Below are positions 1 through 8,862 of a DNA stretch of 64,000 bases, one piece after another; the first letter of the stretch is position 1, and the number at the start of each line of letters is the position of its first letter. The notes under the pieces were generated by a model, which worked only from the letters and a program-made list of their open reading frames with translations, did no database searches and was not told where the DNA came from. This DNA is from Parvularculaceae bacterium (GTDB lineage: Bacteria > Pseudomonadota > Alphaproteobacteria > Caulobacterales > Parvularculaceae): positions 314,807-378,806 of the forward strand of contig JAGRDS010000001.1 in the NCBI GenBank assembly GCA_020446945.1. The letters are read 5' to 3'. A program made the translations under genes and the position numbers.

Positions 1-1857
1 TTCCGGCCGCAATTCGACGCCGATCCGCGCTTTGCGATGGCGGGCGAGGCGGAGGAGCCGTCCGGACGCGGCGGCGGCGCCAGCCCGGTGAAAACGTCGG
101 CGGGCAAGACGCGCCCGCGTATCGCGTTCACGGGAGAGGAATTCGGTTTCGGCTATCAGGCGACGTCGAAATTCCTGCTCCATGCGCAGCGCGAAAAGAC
201 GGTTCCTGACGGCGGCCTGCGCGGCGTCATGGCGCGCACCGAACGCGAATACGAAGAGGCGAGCCGGAACAACAAGTTCGACTATATCGAATCGGTCTCG
301 CAGCCGCTTCGCACAAAAGAACAGGCGCTGATGTCGGTGCAACAGGGCGCGTCCGACTTTGCGGTCATTCCCTTCTACAACCCCTATTCCGGCTACGACT
401 ACGAGGCGCTGCGCGCCATATCGAGCATGTACACCCTGCTCGGCGTCGAGCAGGTCGAGGCGACCGACAATCTTTGCCTCGCAGTACACGAATCGCAGCT
501 TTACGATATCGTTCAGTCATCCCACCCCGGCACCGGTTTTTCAGCGCTGCAACGGCGCCTGCGCAAAAGCTGGGGACCGGTGGATGCGGGAAGCGGCAAC
601 AGCCCGAACGCGGCCGATATGGAAATGCCGCGCGCCGGCCTGCCTATCGACATGGGCGATCAAAAACTGATCCGTGACCGGATCGATGTGGTTTTCGCGG
701 GACCGGAAGCGGCGCGCCGCTGCAAGTCGCGGCTGGACGGCATGCGCGCCATCGGCATCGCGGTCGAAGAGATTCCGCAGATGGTGGAGCCGCATCGCGA
801 ACTTGCGCGCCGCGCGCGCGGAACCGCCAACGGTTCGCGCCAGACAAATACGCTTTACGATCCGGTCACCGGCGAGACGCGCTTTTATTCAACTCTCGGC
901 GCGGAAGCGCAGACCGGAAAGCTATACGGCATGGTGCTTCCCTATGAAGTCGCCATGCGCTCGTCGGACTATGTAATTATCGACCACAATTTCGACGATG
1001 CGCCGGCCGAAAAAACGCGCTTCATGGTCGTTGAAACGAACCCCGACCACACGCTAGCCGACGACGCCTATCGCACGACCGACGCCAGGACGCGCTATTG
1101 GATGAAGCGCCTTCGCGCCGTCGCGGCGGGGACGCCGAATTTCGCGTCCCGGGCTTTTGATTCCGCGGGCGCGCTCATGGCGTTGGTCGGCCTCGTTTAT
1201 CTCGCGGTCGGACTACCCGGTATGCTTGGCGATCCCGGCGTTCCGCTCTGGGAGGCGCCGACATGGATGGTGTTCGGCAGCGACCTGAGCGCGGCCGTCA
1301 TCGGCGCGATCCTTGTCGCCGCCGGAATAGCGGGGCTTATCGCCGGGCGCATTGAATCGACGCCGCCGAAGGGCGTGCGCGTGATGCTGCGCTTCCGGCG
1401 CGACAAGACCGCCGCCTCGATCGGCGATGTTGAAGATTACCTTCGCAATTTCGGCGTCCGGCATGCGGTGTCCCGCCTTGATGAAGACAGCGAGCGCGAC
1501 CGGCCGGCGTCTATCATGCTCGACATCGAATTCGCGCAGGAGGATTTCCGTCACGATGTGTTGAGCATGTTCACCCGCCGCCTGCGCGGCTCGGTCGCCA
1601 ACGGCGCAATGAAAAAAGCTTTCCAGCGCTGGAAAAACCGCGGCGCGCTCGTTCTCGCCGCGATGCCGATCGAATCCGCCGATCAGCAGCAACTTCCGAA
1701 ACATCGCCAGCGCCGCTGGTGGAGCGAGGCGCTGGGAGATTGGGCCGTCGATTTCGTCGAGACGATGTTCATTCGCCTTTCGCGTCTGCTGGTTTATATT
1801 ATTCCGCTCGCGCTCGCCGCTTATCTCACGTGGGTCTGGCTGAACGGCGGCCGGTGA
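1..1857 (+). CDS. Membrane-anchored prephenate-dehydratase-like protein (5' end uncertain)
   Basis: The frame is open to the left window edge. The first Met codon is at 37 (606 aa from there), but it has no ribosome binding site and the upstream codons look coding, so the gene may begin outside the window. Counting from that Met, residues 28-335 resemble the two-lobed prephenate dehydratase fold: IAFTGEEFGFGYQA matches the family's first motif, FAVIPFYNPYSG the second, and TRF at 327-329 the catalytic Thr-Arg-Phe. Hydrophobic segments lie near 376-395, 417-437 and 582-602. Residues 444-520 look like an ACT domain but lack the ESRP phenylalanine-binding motif. True prephenate dehydratases are soluble and about 280-390 aa. 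The lobes here carry long insertions, so catalysis or substrate could differ. The fold call is my reading of motifs; the function is unknown. It is convergent with smr. Confidence 0.6.
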   Translation, partial: FRPQFDADPRFAMAGEAEEPSGRGGGASPVKTSAGKTRPRIAFTGEEFGFGYQATSKFLLHAQREKTVPDGGLRGVMARTEREYEEASRNNKFDYIESVSQPLRTKEQALMSVQQGASDFAVIPFYNPYSGYDYEALRAISSMYTLLGVEQVEATDNLCLAVHESQLYDIVQSSHPGTGFSALQRRLRKSWGPVDAGSGNSPNAADMEMPRAGLPIDMGDQKLIRDRIDVVFAGPEAARRCKSRLDGMRAIGIAVEEIPQMVEPHRELARRARGTANGSRQTNTLYDPVTGETRFYSTLGAEAQTGKLYGMVLPYEVAMRSSDYVIIDHNFDDAPAEKTRFMVVETNPDHTLADDAYRTTDARTRYWMKRLRAVAAGTPNFASRAFDSAGALMALVGLVYLAVGLPGMLGDPGVPLWEAPTWMVFGSDLSAAVIGAILVAAGIAGLIAGRIESTPPKGVRVMLRFRRDKTAASIGDVEDYLRNFGVRHAVSRLDEDSERDRPASIMLDIEFAQEDFRHDVLSMFTRRLRGSVANGAMKKAFQRWKNRGALVLAAMPIESADQQQLPKHRQRRWWSEALGDWAVDFVETMFIRLSRLLVYIIPLALAAYLTWVWLNGGR

Positions 1858-1884
1858 AAGCCGGCGGCGCATGGCGCAAGCGGC

Positions 1885-2472
1885 TCATCCGCGCCCTGTC
1901 GGCGCGCCTTTTCGTTTGAGGAACACATAGAACGCGCCGGCGCCGCCGTCTTTCGGCTTCGCTTGTGAAACGCGCGCGATTGCGCCTTTCAGGGGAGGCT
2001 CCTCAATCCAGTCGAAAAAGCGCGTGCGCAAAACGCCGCGCGCGTTTGCGCCTGATCGCGGCGGGCGAATGGCGCCGCCCTTTCCGGTGACGACGAGAAC
2101 GAGCCTTTCGCCCTTGTTGAGCGCTTCGGGAATGCGCGTAAGCAGCAGGCGATGCGCCTCAACCTGCGTCAAGCCGTGAAGATCGATGATGCGGTCGATT
2201 GCGATGCGCCGGGACGCCGCAGCGCGGTCAAAAGCGGGATCGCCGCCGCCGAATACAAAATAGGGCGCGCGCAAAAGCGGCGGCGAATTGGCGGATTGCG
2301 CATGGGCCGACGCGCGAACCGGGGCGCAGACCGGCGTGCGGCCGGGCGCGTCAGGAAGCTCGATCGCCTTTGCGGGCGCAACACCCTTCGGCGGGCGTCG
2401 CGCCGGTTTCACATCGCGAACGGCGCGCCGCCACAGTTCGCGTTCGGCTTCGGTCAATATGCGCTTTCTCAT
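1885..2472 (-). CDS. Smr/MutS-family domain protein
   Basis: 195 aa. The C-terminal half carries a Smr domain: IDLHGLTQVEAHRLLLTRI (DLHG motif), then LVLVVTGKGG, the TGKG motif of stand-alone Smr proteins that act as structure-specific or ribosome-associated nucleases. The N-terminal half is Pro/Ala-rich and probably disordered. The ATG start overlaps the stop of mltA (ATGA), so the two are translationally coupled. The order Tim44-like, mltA, smr is a recurrent alphaproteobacterial arrangement. The substrate cannot be deduced. Confidence 0.85.
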   Translation of the reverse strand: MRKRILTEAERELWRRAVRDVKPARRPPKGVAPAKAIELPDAPGRTPVCAPVRASAHAQSANSPPLLRAPYFVFGGGDPAFDRAAASRRIAIDRIIDLHGLTQVEAHRLLLTRIPEALNKGERLVLVVTGKGGAIRPPRSGANARGVLRTRFFDWIEEPPLKGAIARVSQAKPKDGGAGAFYVFLKRKGAPTGRG

Positions 2473-3869
2473 TTGGAAAGCGCGCCGGGCGGCAATCGGT
2501 CGACGAGAGCGGCGGGAAGGAGGATATACATTTCGCCCATCTGCCGCATTTGGCCCGCAATATCGCCGGCGCGCGGCCCGCTGCCGACGAAAATATCGCC
2601 GCGAACCGCGCCCTTGATCGCGCCGCCGGAATCCTGCGCGATCAAAAGCCGCCGCAGGGGCGGAAGGCCGTCCTCGTTTTCGTCGGATACCGACACGAAC
2701 ACAGGCGCGCCGAAGGGCGCATAACGGGTGTCGACGGCGATCGATCGGCCGGCGGTCAATTGAACGCCCTGCGAGCCCGCCGGCCCGAGCGCGGGATCGA
2801 GCGCTTCATCGACGACGCGGAAGAAAACGAAGGATTCGTTCGATTCGCGCACCTTGCGGGCGTCAGCGTCCGGCGCGCGGTCAAGCCATTCGCGAATGGT
2901 CTGCATGCTGACATTTTCGCGCGCGAGCGCGCCCATGTCGACAAGGGTCTTGCCGATCGGCGTATAGGGCCGGCCGTTAGCGCCGTCATAGCCAAGACGC
3001 AACTCGCCATCGGAAAATCTGAGACGGCCCGAACCCTGGATTTGAAGGTATAAAAGATCGCTTGGCCGCATATAGGCGATTACGCGCGCACGCCCGGCAA
3101 GCGCGCCGGCGTTTATCGCGGCATGGTCCGGATAAGGATAAAGGGCGCCGCGCTCCACTCGCCCGGCAACTCTTTGCCCTGAAAGTTCCGGCCGGAAGCG
3201 CCCAAGATCGACCGTGACCAGGTCCGCCGGCCTTGCATAGACAGGGGCCGAATAAACCGCCGAGCGGTACCGGCTCGCCTCGTAGGTCGGTTCAAAATAG
3301 CCTGTGAACAGTCCAAGCTTGTCGAGTTTCGGCGCACCGCCGCCCCATTCCGGTTCCAGCTTTGCGACGAGCTGGATCGGGCGAAAAAAATATTCAAAAA
3401 AGATTCGTGCGCCGGCTGCGCGCGCGCTGTCGTCTATATAGGTCCGCGCGGCGATCGCTTTGGCTTCGGCGCAGGGCGTGCGCCAATCCGCGGCGACGCC
3501 GGAAAGGGTCGCGCCGACGGGCGCATTCTCGCCAAGATATTCCGACGGATTGACCCGTGCATCGTCAGCGAGCGCGTCAATGCGCGCGCAGGAGAGCAGG
3601 AACGGCGCGAGAGCGGCGTCTATGGCGTCGCTTCGCCATCCGCGTATCTCGTTAAAGTCCGCAAGCCTCGCCGTCAGCCCCGCAGGCCTCAAGACAGGTT
3701 CGGGACGCTTCTTTTCGCCGCCGCCGATGACGCCCGTCAATGTAAGCGTCACTACCAGGATGGCCAAAATGACGGCTGCAACGAACGCGCCAGCTATACT
3801 CCGTATACTTAGTAGCTGCACGGTCCGCCCCGCCGTTTCCGACCCGGCGTCAGGCGCCGGTTGCGACAA
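2469..3869 (-). CDS. mltA: Membrane-bound lytic murein transglycosylase A
   Basis: 466 aa. MltA cleaves the beta-1,4 bond between MurNAc and GlcNAc in peptidoglycan, leaving 1,6-anhydroMurNAc. A single membrane segment near residues 27-48 anchors the protein. The MltA domain follows, with GLFTGYFEPTYEASRY, and then a C-terminal 3D domain with the catalytic Asp in IAQDSGGAIKG. The start shown is a TTG overlapping the Tim44-like gene by 20 bp. A GTG at 3821 (450 aa) is an equally possible start. Escherichia coli MltA is a lipoprotein; this one has an uncleaved N-terminal helix instead, as usual in alphaproteobacteria. It is cotranscribed with smr. Confidence 0.88.
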   Translation of the reverse strand: MSQPAPDAGSETAGRTVQLLSIRSIAGAFVAAVILAILVVTLTLTGVIGGGEKKRPEPVLRPAGLTARLADFNEIRGWRSDAIDAALAPFLLSCARIDALADDARVNPSEYLGENAPVGATLSGVAADWRTPCAEAKAIAARTYIDDSARAAGARIFFEYFFRPIQLVAKLEPEWGGGAPKLDKLGLFTGYFEPTYEASRYRSAVYSAPVYARPADLVTVDLGRFRPELSGQRVAGRVERGALYPYPDHAAINAGALAGRARVIAYMRPSDLLYLQIQGSGRLRFSDGELRLGYDGANGRPYTPIGKTLVDMGALARENVSMQTIREWLDRAPDADARKVRESNESFVFFRVVDEALDPALGPAGSQGVQLTAGRSIAVDTRYAPFGAPVFVSVSDENEDGLPPLRRLLIAQDSGGAIKGAVRGDIFVGSGPRAGDIAGQMRQMGEMYILLPAALVDRLPPGALSK

Positions 3870-4482
3870 GCGTCCAGTTCGGATCGCTTGATTTCACCGG
3901 ACGTGAAAACGTCCAGCGGTCTTTCACAATATCGATACGGGCGGGATCGCCCGACAATAAGGCGCCCGCCTCGTCATAGGTGGCGCGGACCTGGTTCGAT
4001 ATGAATTCAATCGCTGCGACCATGGCGCCGTCTTCGAAACGCGAATCGGCGATACGCGCCTGCTCGATACCGACGAATTTGAGATCCGTGCGCTGGCGCT
4101 GATCCTCACGCGCGGCGACCGCCGTCCGGAACGCCTCGAACACAGACGGGCTTAAAAACCTGCGGATGCTCTTGAGATCGCCCGATGCAAACGCCTCGAC
4201 AATCATTTCATAGGCGCCGCGCGCGCCTTCCAAGAACATGCGTTCGTCAAACGCCGGGTCGGCGGCGCGCAACGGTTCGGCCGCCGCAGAAACGGGCGGC
4301 AGCGGCGCGGCGGCGCGCTCATCATCGCGCGCGTCGGCGTCCTTTTCGATCTGGCTCTTGGCGCGCTGGATCCCCTCGACATCCTGGTGACGCTCCCCGC
4401 CGGTGCGCGTCCCGAGGACCGAGTAGAGCCGATAAGCGATAAAGGCGGCGAGTGCGAAAAAGATGATGAGAGACGGATCCAT
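3850..4482 (-). CDS. Tim44-like (TimA-type) membrane adaptor protein
   Basis: 210 aa from ATG 4482; a TTG at 4494 would add four residues. An N-terminal membrane helix (PSLIIFFALAAFIAYRLYSVLG) is followed by a charged linker and a C-terminal Tim44 domain of about 140 aa (FLEGARGAYEMIVEAF, the domain's first helix). In mitochondria Tim44 tethers Hsp70 to the import channel. The bacterial relatives are inner-membrane proteins of uncertain role, reported in Caulobacter as binding a membrane partner. It lies divergent from secB, across 233 bp, and heads the mltA-smr operon. Confidence 0.82.
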   Translation of the reverse strand: MDPSLIIFFALAAFIAYRLYSVLGTRTGGERHQDVEGIQRAKSQIEKDADARDDERAAAPLPPVSAAAEPLRAADPAFDERMFLEGARGAYEMIVEAFASGDLKSIRRFLSPSVFEAFRTAVAAREDQRQRTDLKFVGIEQARIADSRFEDGAMVAAIEFISNQVRATYDEAGALLSGDPARIDIVKDRWTFSRPVKSSDPNWTLVATGA

Positions 4483-4715
4483 GACTACCAGCAAGACGCC
4501 CGGCGCGGGGGCTTTCCAAGTCGCGGCCGAAAAGGCCGGTCTATGGGTCTATATATAGTCAAGAAGATGAGGAAAACACCAAGATTGAAGCCTCAACGGT
4601 ACCGCGCGCGGCCAAACAGCGCCGCGGAGTTAACAATTCGTCCATTTTCGCGGGTTGCCGCCTCCGGCCTCGGCGTGTATGACGCGCGCCTCGCAACAGT
4701 TTGACGGTGGATTGA

Positions 4716-5210
4716 ATGTCGGAATCGACGCCGAACGGCGCCGCGCCGGAAGCGGCGGAGGGCCAACCGAGCCTGCGCGTACTCGCGCAATATCTGAAGG
4801 ACCATTCGTTTGAAAACCCTCGTGCGCCTGCGAGCTTTCGCGAGGGTGACGGCGCGCCGAACATCGAGGTCAATGTCGACGTCAATGCGCGCGGGTTCGG
4901 CGACGACCAGTACGAGGTTGAGCTGTCGGTTTCGGTGCGCGCCAGCCGGCCGGAAAACGTGGTTTTCGTGATTGAAACGGCCTATGCTGGGGTTTTCGAA
5001 ATCACCAACGTGCCGGAAGGTCAGGTCGAGCCGATCCTTCTGATCGAGTGTCCGCGTCTGCTTTTTCCCTTCGCGCGCCAGATCGTCGCCGATACGACGA
5101 GCGCGGGCAATTTCCCGCCCGTAATGCTCGACCCGATCGACTTCCTAGGCATCTACCAGCGCAATCTCGCCGCACGCGCCGAACAGGCCGCCGCTGCGCA
5201 GAACGCCTGA
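4716..5210 (+). CDS. secB: Protein-export chaperone SecB
   Basis: 164 aa, normal length. SecB is a tetrameric cytosolic chaperone that keeps presecretory proteins unfolded and hands them to SecA. Family landmarks: LRVLAQYLKDHSFENPRAP at the N-terminus, then VNVDVNARGF and CPRLLFPFARQIVADTT, and a final LDPIDFLGIYQRN. The acidic strand surface that contacts SecA is retained. It is divergent from the Tim44-like gene and convergent with dnaQ (11 bp apart). Its neighbourhood to dnaQ is the conserved alphaproteobacterial arrangement. Confidence 0.95.
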   Translation: MSESTPNGAAPEAAEGQPSLRVLAQYLKDHSFENPRAPASFREGDGAPNIEVNVDVNARGFGDDQYEVELSVSVRASRPENVVFVIETAYAGVFEITNVPEGQVEPILLIECPRLLFPFARQIVADTTSAGNFPPVMLDPIDFLGIYQRNLAARAEQAAAAQNA

Positions 5211-5221
5211 TCGCCGCGCGC

Positions 5222-5935
5222 CTAGGCGCGACCCTTCCACATATTCGCAGCGCCGAGCTCGGTCTCGACGAACGCTGCGTGCGCTTCGGCTTCCTCGGCC
5301 GTTACAAGCGAGCCGAGCGGGACCGGGCGCTGGCGCGCGCGCCTTGCGCCGGGCGTGGTTGAAGCGGCCGCCTTCTCCGCGCTGTCATGAACGGCGAAAT
5401 CCAGTCCGGCCTGCAATCCCCCGGTCAGTTCTATGTAGACCTCGGCGAGCAGACGCGAATCGAGCAATGCGCCGTGGCCGTCGCGCTCGCGTTCCCTGGT
5501 ATCTATCCCGAAGCGCGAACAGAGCGCGTCAAGGCTCGCCGGCGAGCCCGGAAACTTGCGCCGCGCCAGATGCAGCGTATCGACGATTGAATTCGAAAAC
5601 GGCGCAAAACCGGCATTCTTCAGTTCGGCGTTGACGAAGGGAAGGTCGAACGAAACTCCGTTATGGGCGACCAGCTCTGCGTCGCCGACAAAGTCGACAA
5701 AGGATTTTGCGACGCGCGCGTCGGCGAATACGGGATAATTTTTCAGGAATTCTTCCGTAAGGCCGTGAACCTTAAACGCCCCGTCCGGCATGTCGCGTTC
5801 CGGATTAACATAAGTATGGAACGAACGGCCGGTCACCGCGCCGCGCACCAGTTCCACGCCGCCGATCTCGACGATCCTGTGACCTTCGTCGAAACGGAAT
5901 CCGGTGGTTTCGAGATCGAATACGACCTGACGCAT
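5222..5935 (-). CDS. dnaQ: DNA polymerase III epsilon subunit (3'-5' proofreading exonuclease)
   Basis: 237 aa. DEDDh exonuclease: ExoI is VFDLETTGF (Asp, Glu near residues 6-8), ExoII is LVAHNGVSFDLPF, and ExoIII has the HGALLDSRLLAEVY His/Asp pair. The C-terminal tail, rich in Ala and Glu, would bind the alpha subunit. In related genomes dnaQ directly follows coaE; here it sits about 27 kb away, next to secB only. Start ATG. Confidence 0.95.
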   Translation of the reverse strand: MRQVVFDLETTGFRFDEGHRIVEIGGVELVRGAVTGRSFHTYVNPERDMPDGAFKVHGLTEEFLKNYPVFADARVAKSFVDFVGDAELVAHNGVSFDLPFVNAELKNAGFAPFSNSIVDTLHLARRKFPGSPASLDALCSRFGIDTRERERDGHGALLDSRLLAEVYIELTGGLQAGLDFAVHDSAEKAAASTTPGARRARQRPVPLGSLVTAEEAEAHAAFVETELGAANMWKGRA

Positions 5936-5992
5936 ACTGGTCTTTTACCGTTTCAGCCCGCCGCCGCAACGTCTGGGGAAAACCGGCGCCCT

Positions 5993-8737
5993 TTATTCAC
6001 CGTCTGCTTTTGCGCGCGCCGCGAGCGCTTCTTTCACGCGCGCGCCAAGCTCGGCCATCGGGAAAGGTTTCTGGATATAGGCGACGCCGCCGATCTGATC
6101 CATCTGATCGCGCACCGCCGTCTCGGCGTAACCCGACATGAAAATAACCGACGCGCTTATGCCGAAATCGGCGCGCGCTTTTTCAACCAGCGTCGGACCG
6201 TCGATTTCCGGCATCATGACGTCGGTGACGATGAGATCGAATTCGCGATCGGTTTCGAGGATCTCAAGCGCGGCCGCGCCGTCCTCTGCGGGCGTTACTT
6301 CATAGCCGGACCGCTCCAGCGTCGCGACGACGAATGTGCGCACGGGATCCTCATCCTCGACGACCAGGATGCGCCCGGTTCCGGAATAATCGCCGGCCGG
6401 CGCTGCAGCCGCCGCGCTCGCCGGCTCCTCCTCCTCGTCGTCAAGTCCGCCGCGATGGGCGGGCAGGTAAACCCTGAATACAGCCCCGCCATCGGGCGCA
6501 TTGTCGATCGTGATCGCGCCGCCCATCTGGCCGATAATGCCGTGTACGGTCGAAAGGCCGAGGCCGGTGCCCTTGCCTTCCTCCTTGGTGGTGAAAAAGG
6601 GATCGAAAATTTTCTCGCGAATTTCGTCGGGTACGCCCGGCCCGGAATCGGCGACCTCGATCAGCAGGTGTTCCTGCGCGCCGAGGCCCGGCAGGCCCAG
6701 CGCCGTCATATCTTCCGCCGTTATCGCCTTTGTACGGATTGTCAGCTTGCCGCCATTCGGCGCCATCGCGTCGCGGGCGTTGATTGCGAGGTTCATCAAT
6801 GAGGTTTCAAGCTGGGTGCGGTCGACCTTGATGTTCGGAACGCCCCGGCCGTTGACGAGTTCAAGCTTTACTTTTTCGCCGACGGCGCGATCGAGAAAGC
6901 GCGAAAAATCAAGCAGTATGTCCGTGATCGACTGAACCTTGCGGGTCAATGTCTGCTTGCGCGAATAGGCGAGCAACTTCTTGGTGAGGTTGGCTGCGCG
7001 CTGCGCGTTTTCACGGATCAGAACAAGATCCTGATAGGCGGGATCGCCCGCCGGATGACGAAGCATCAACTGTTCGCAATTTCCCTGGATAACCTGGAGC
7101 AGATTGTTGAAATCATGCGCCACCTCTCCGGCGATGAAGCCGATCGCTTTCAGCTTCTGGTCCTGCGCATGGTCCTGCTCCATCCTTTTGCGGTCGGTGA
7201 CGTCTACCGCGTACAAATAGGTGCGTCGGACGCCGTAACCGCCGCGCCGGCGTTTTACGGGCCTTGCGTAAAGCCCGAACGTGCGCGCGGCCGCGCCCTC
7301 GCCGATCGTCGCGTCTATAACGTGCGGCACGCCGCCTGAAGTGGATTTGCGGCGAATTTCCGCAGCGATTTCCTCAATCGCGTCGGCGGGAAGCGCGCGC
7401 GGCAGCGGCGTGTTCTTCTTGACGCCTCCGAATACGTCGCAGAAAGTTTTGTTCGCCTCGACGATGCGTGCGTCGCGGCCGATTTCGCCTTCGATTACGG
7501 CGAGACCGAACGGCGCTTCGGAAATATCGCCCGACATCGCAGGCGTATCCGTATCGACGGCATCCTCGACAATCGACATCTCGACGCACACGAACCCCTC
7601 GCCTACGCCGCCGCGGCGAAAGCTGGCGAAACTCGCTTCGGCCGGGTCGGCGTCGCGGCGGCGTATTCCCGCCGGAGCCGGCGCGCCGTCAGCCCGCCAC
7701 AACGCGCGGACGACATCGCCTGTTTCGCCGAGAATAACATCGTCGATGTGATGTAGTTCGTGACGCGCGACGCCGAGCGCCTTGCGCATCGCCGCATTCG
7801 CCCAGGCGATCTGGCCCGATTTTTCGAGGGCGAAAACCGGCCGAAGGTAATCGGCGTAAGACGCTGCGAGAACGTCATGCTCATTTTCTTCGATCGGCAA
7901 TTCGCGAAGGCGCCAGGAAACGAATTCCTTTTCCTGATCGACGCCGCGCGTCGTCACTTCAAAGCGCCGGCGCGCGCCGCCGCCCTCAAGACCGATCTGC
8001 TGATAGATGATTTCGGCCGCTTCGGCGGCGCTTTTCGCCGCGCGGCAAAGGCGGAAGAGTTTAGTCGCCTCCGCGCCCTGCTGCGCGAAGAGGCGATCGA
8101 TACGCGGGGGCAGGCCGGCGAGACCCATGACGCCGGCGGACCTGGCGAGCGCGAAATAGGCCGCGTTCGCATATATGACGACGCCGTCGGTGCGTGTGAT
8201 CAGCCGCGCGTCGGGGTCCGCGTCGAGGACGCCTTCAGCCAGCCCGAGACTTTGCAGCATCTGCGAACCGGCGAGCTGGCCGGCGTCGTCGGAAGATCGG
8301 CCTGAAACGCGCCGCATCGCGGCGCTGGCGAGCATCGCTGACGGCGTCGGACGGAACGCGGCGAGAAGGAATACGATCGCCAACGCGCCGACCACAAAGC
8401 CAAGAGCGATCCCGGCGGCGCCGAGCGCGCCGGTCGACAGAACATAGGCTGCGCCGGCGGCGGCGACGGCGAGTCCGCCCCAGAGCGCGCCGAACAGCGC
8501 ATGCTGGACCAGGCGGGCGCGTGACTGGACGCGCTCCTCCTCGGTTTTTCCCGATTTCTCGCGGGCGCGCTTTTCAGCCGCCGCCATCATCGCCGCGATT
8601 TCGTCGGCGTCCGGCGGACGCGGCGCATCTGGCGTCTGCGCGGGCGTTTCCCGCGCTTCCTCGGCGGAGGTTGCGCCGGGTGCGGCATTGGGCGCTTTTG
8701 CGTCCGGTTTGGAGGCGTAGGCGGGTTCGGCTGTCAC
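5993..8737 (-). CDS. cckA: CckA-type hybrid histidine kinase
   Basis: 914 aa from a GTG; the start is weakly supported. The first 75 residues are a Pro/Ala-rich cytosolic extension, followed by two membrane helices (about 81-101 and 106-128) and a PAS-rich region. HisKA has H about 541 in EVAHDFNNLLQVIQ, a signature of CckA-type kinases. The HATPase has DSGPGVP and GTGLGLSTVHGIIGQMGG, and the C-terminal receiver has phospho-acceptor Asp about 839 in VTDVMMPEIDG. CckA phosphorylates ChpT and through it CtrA and CpdR, governing replication and polar development. Caulobacter CckA is about 690 aa, so this protein is clearly longer. It sits downstream of flhB, as I recall for Caulobacter too. ChpT and CtrA genes are not in the window. 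Confidence 0.88.
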   Translation of the reverse strand: MTAEPAYASKPDAKAPNAAPGATSAEEARETPAQTPDAPRPPDADEIAAMMAAAEKRAREKSGKTEEERVQSRARLVQHALFGALWGGLAVAAAGAAYVLSTGALGAAGIALGFVVGALAIVFLLAAFRPTPSAMLASAAMRRVSGRSSDDAGQLAGSQMLQSLGLAEGVLDADPDARLITRTDGVVIYANAAYFALARSAGVMGLAGLPPRIDRLFAQQGAEATKLFRLCRAAKSAAEAAEIIYQQIGLEGGGARRRFEVTTRGVDQEKEFVSWRLRELPIEENEHDVLAASYADYLRPVFALEKSGQIAWANAAMRKALGVARHELHHIDDVILGETGDVVRALWRADGAPAPAGIRRRDADPAEASFASFRRGGVGEGFVCVEMSIVEDAVDTDTPAMSGDISEAPFGLAVIEGEIGRDARIVEANKTFCDVFGGVKKNTPLPRALPADAIEEIAAEIRRKSTSGGVPHVIDATIGEGAAARTFGLYARPVKRRRGGYGVRRTYLYAVDVTDRKRMEQDHAQDQKLKAIGFIAGEVAHDFNNLLQVIQGNCEQLMLRHPAGDPAYQDLVLIRENAQRAANLTKKLLAYSRKQTLTRKVQSITDILLDFSRFLDRAVGEKVKLELVNGRGVPNIKVDRTQLETSLMNLAINARDAMAPNGGKLTIRTKAITAEDMTALGLPGLGAQEHLLIEVADSGPGVPDEIREKIFDPFFTTKEEGKGTGLGLSTVHGIIGQMGGAITIDNAPDGGAVFRVYLPAHRGGLDDEEEEPASAAAAAPAGDYSGTGRILVVEDEDPVRTFVVATLERSGYEVTPAEDGAAALEILETDREFDLIVTDVMMPEIDGPTLVEKARADFGISASVIFMSGYAETAVRDQMDQIGGVAYIQKPFPMAELGARVKEALAARAKADGE

Positions 8738-8862
8738 AGGTTCAGGCTCGCTCGGCGTCGAAAACGGCTGACTATGGGGCGGTTCGGGGGTCGGCGCTAC
8801 ACGCGGGAGGTCCGAAACCGCGCCTCATTTTCGACAGGCGCGCTCAACGGGCGGGCGCATGC

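Noticed and set aside
2199..3053. Long plus-strand open frames opposite mltA (2199-3053) and smaller ones nearby
   Set aside because: They read Arg/Ala/Gly-rich without any family motif and lie opposite the clear MltA and Smr reading frames; typical shadow frames of GC-rich coding DNA.
5663..6802. A 379-codon plus-strand frame opposite dnaQ and cckA
   Set aside because: No motif, no ribosome binding site and full overlap with two well-supported genes.
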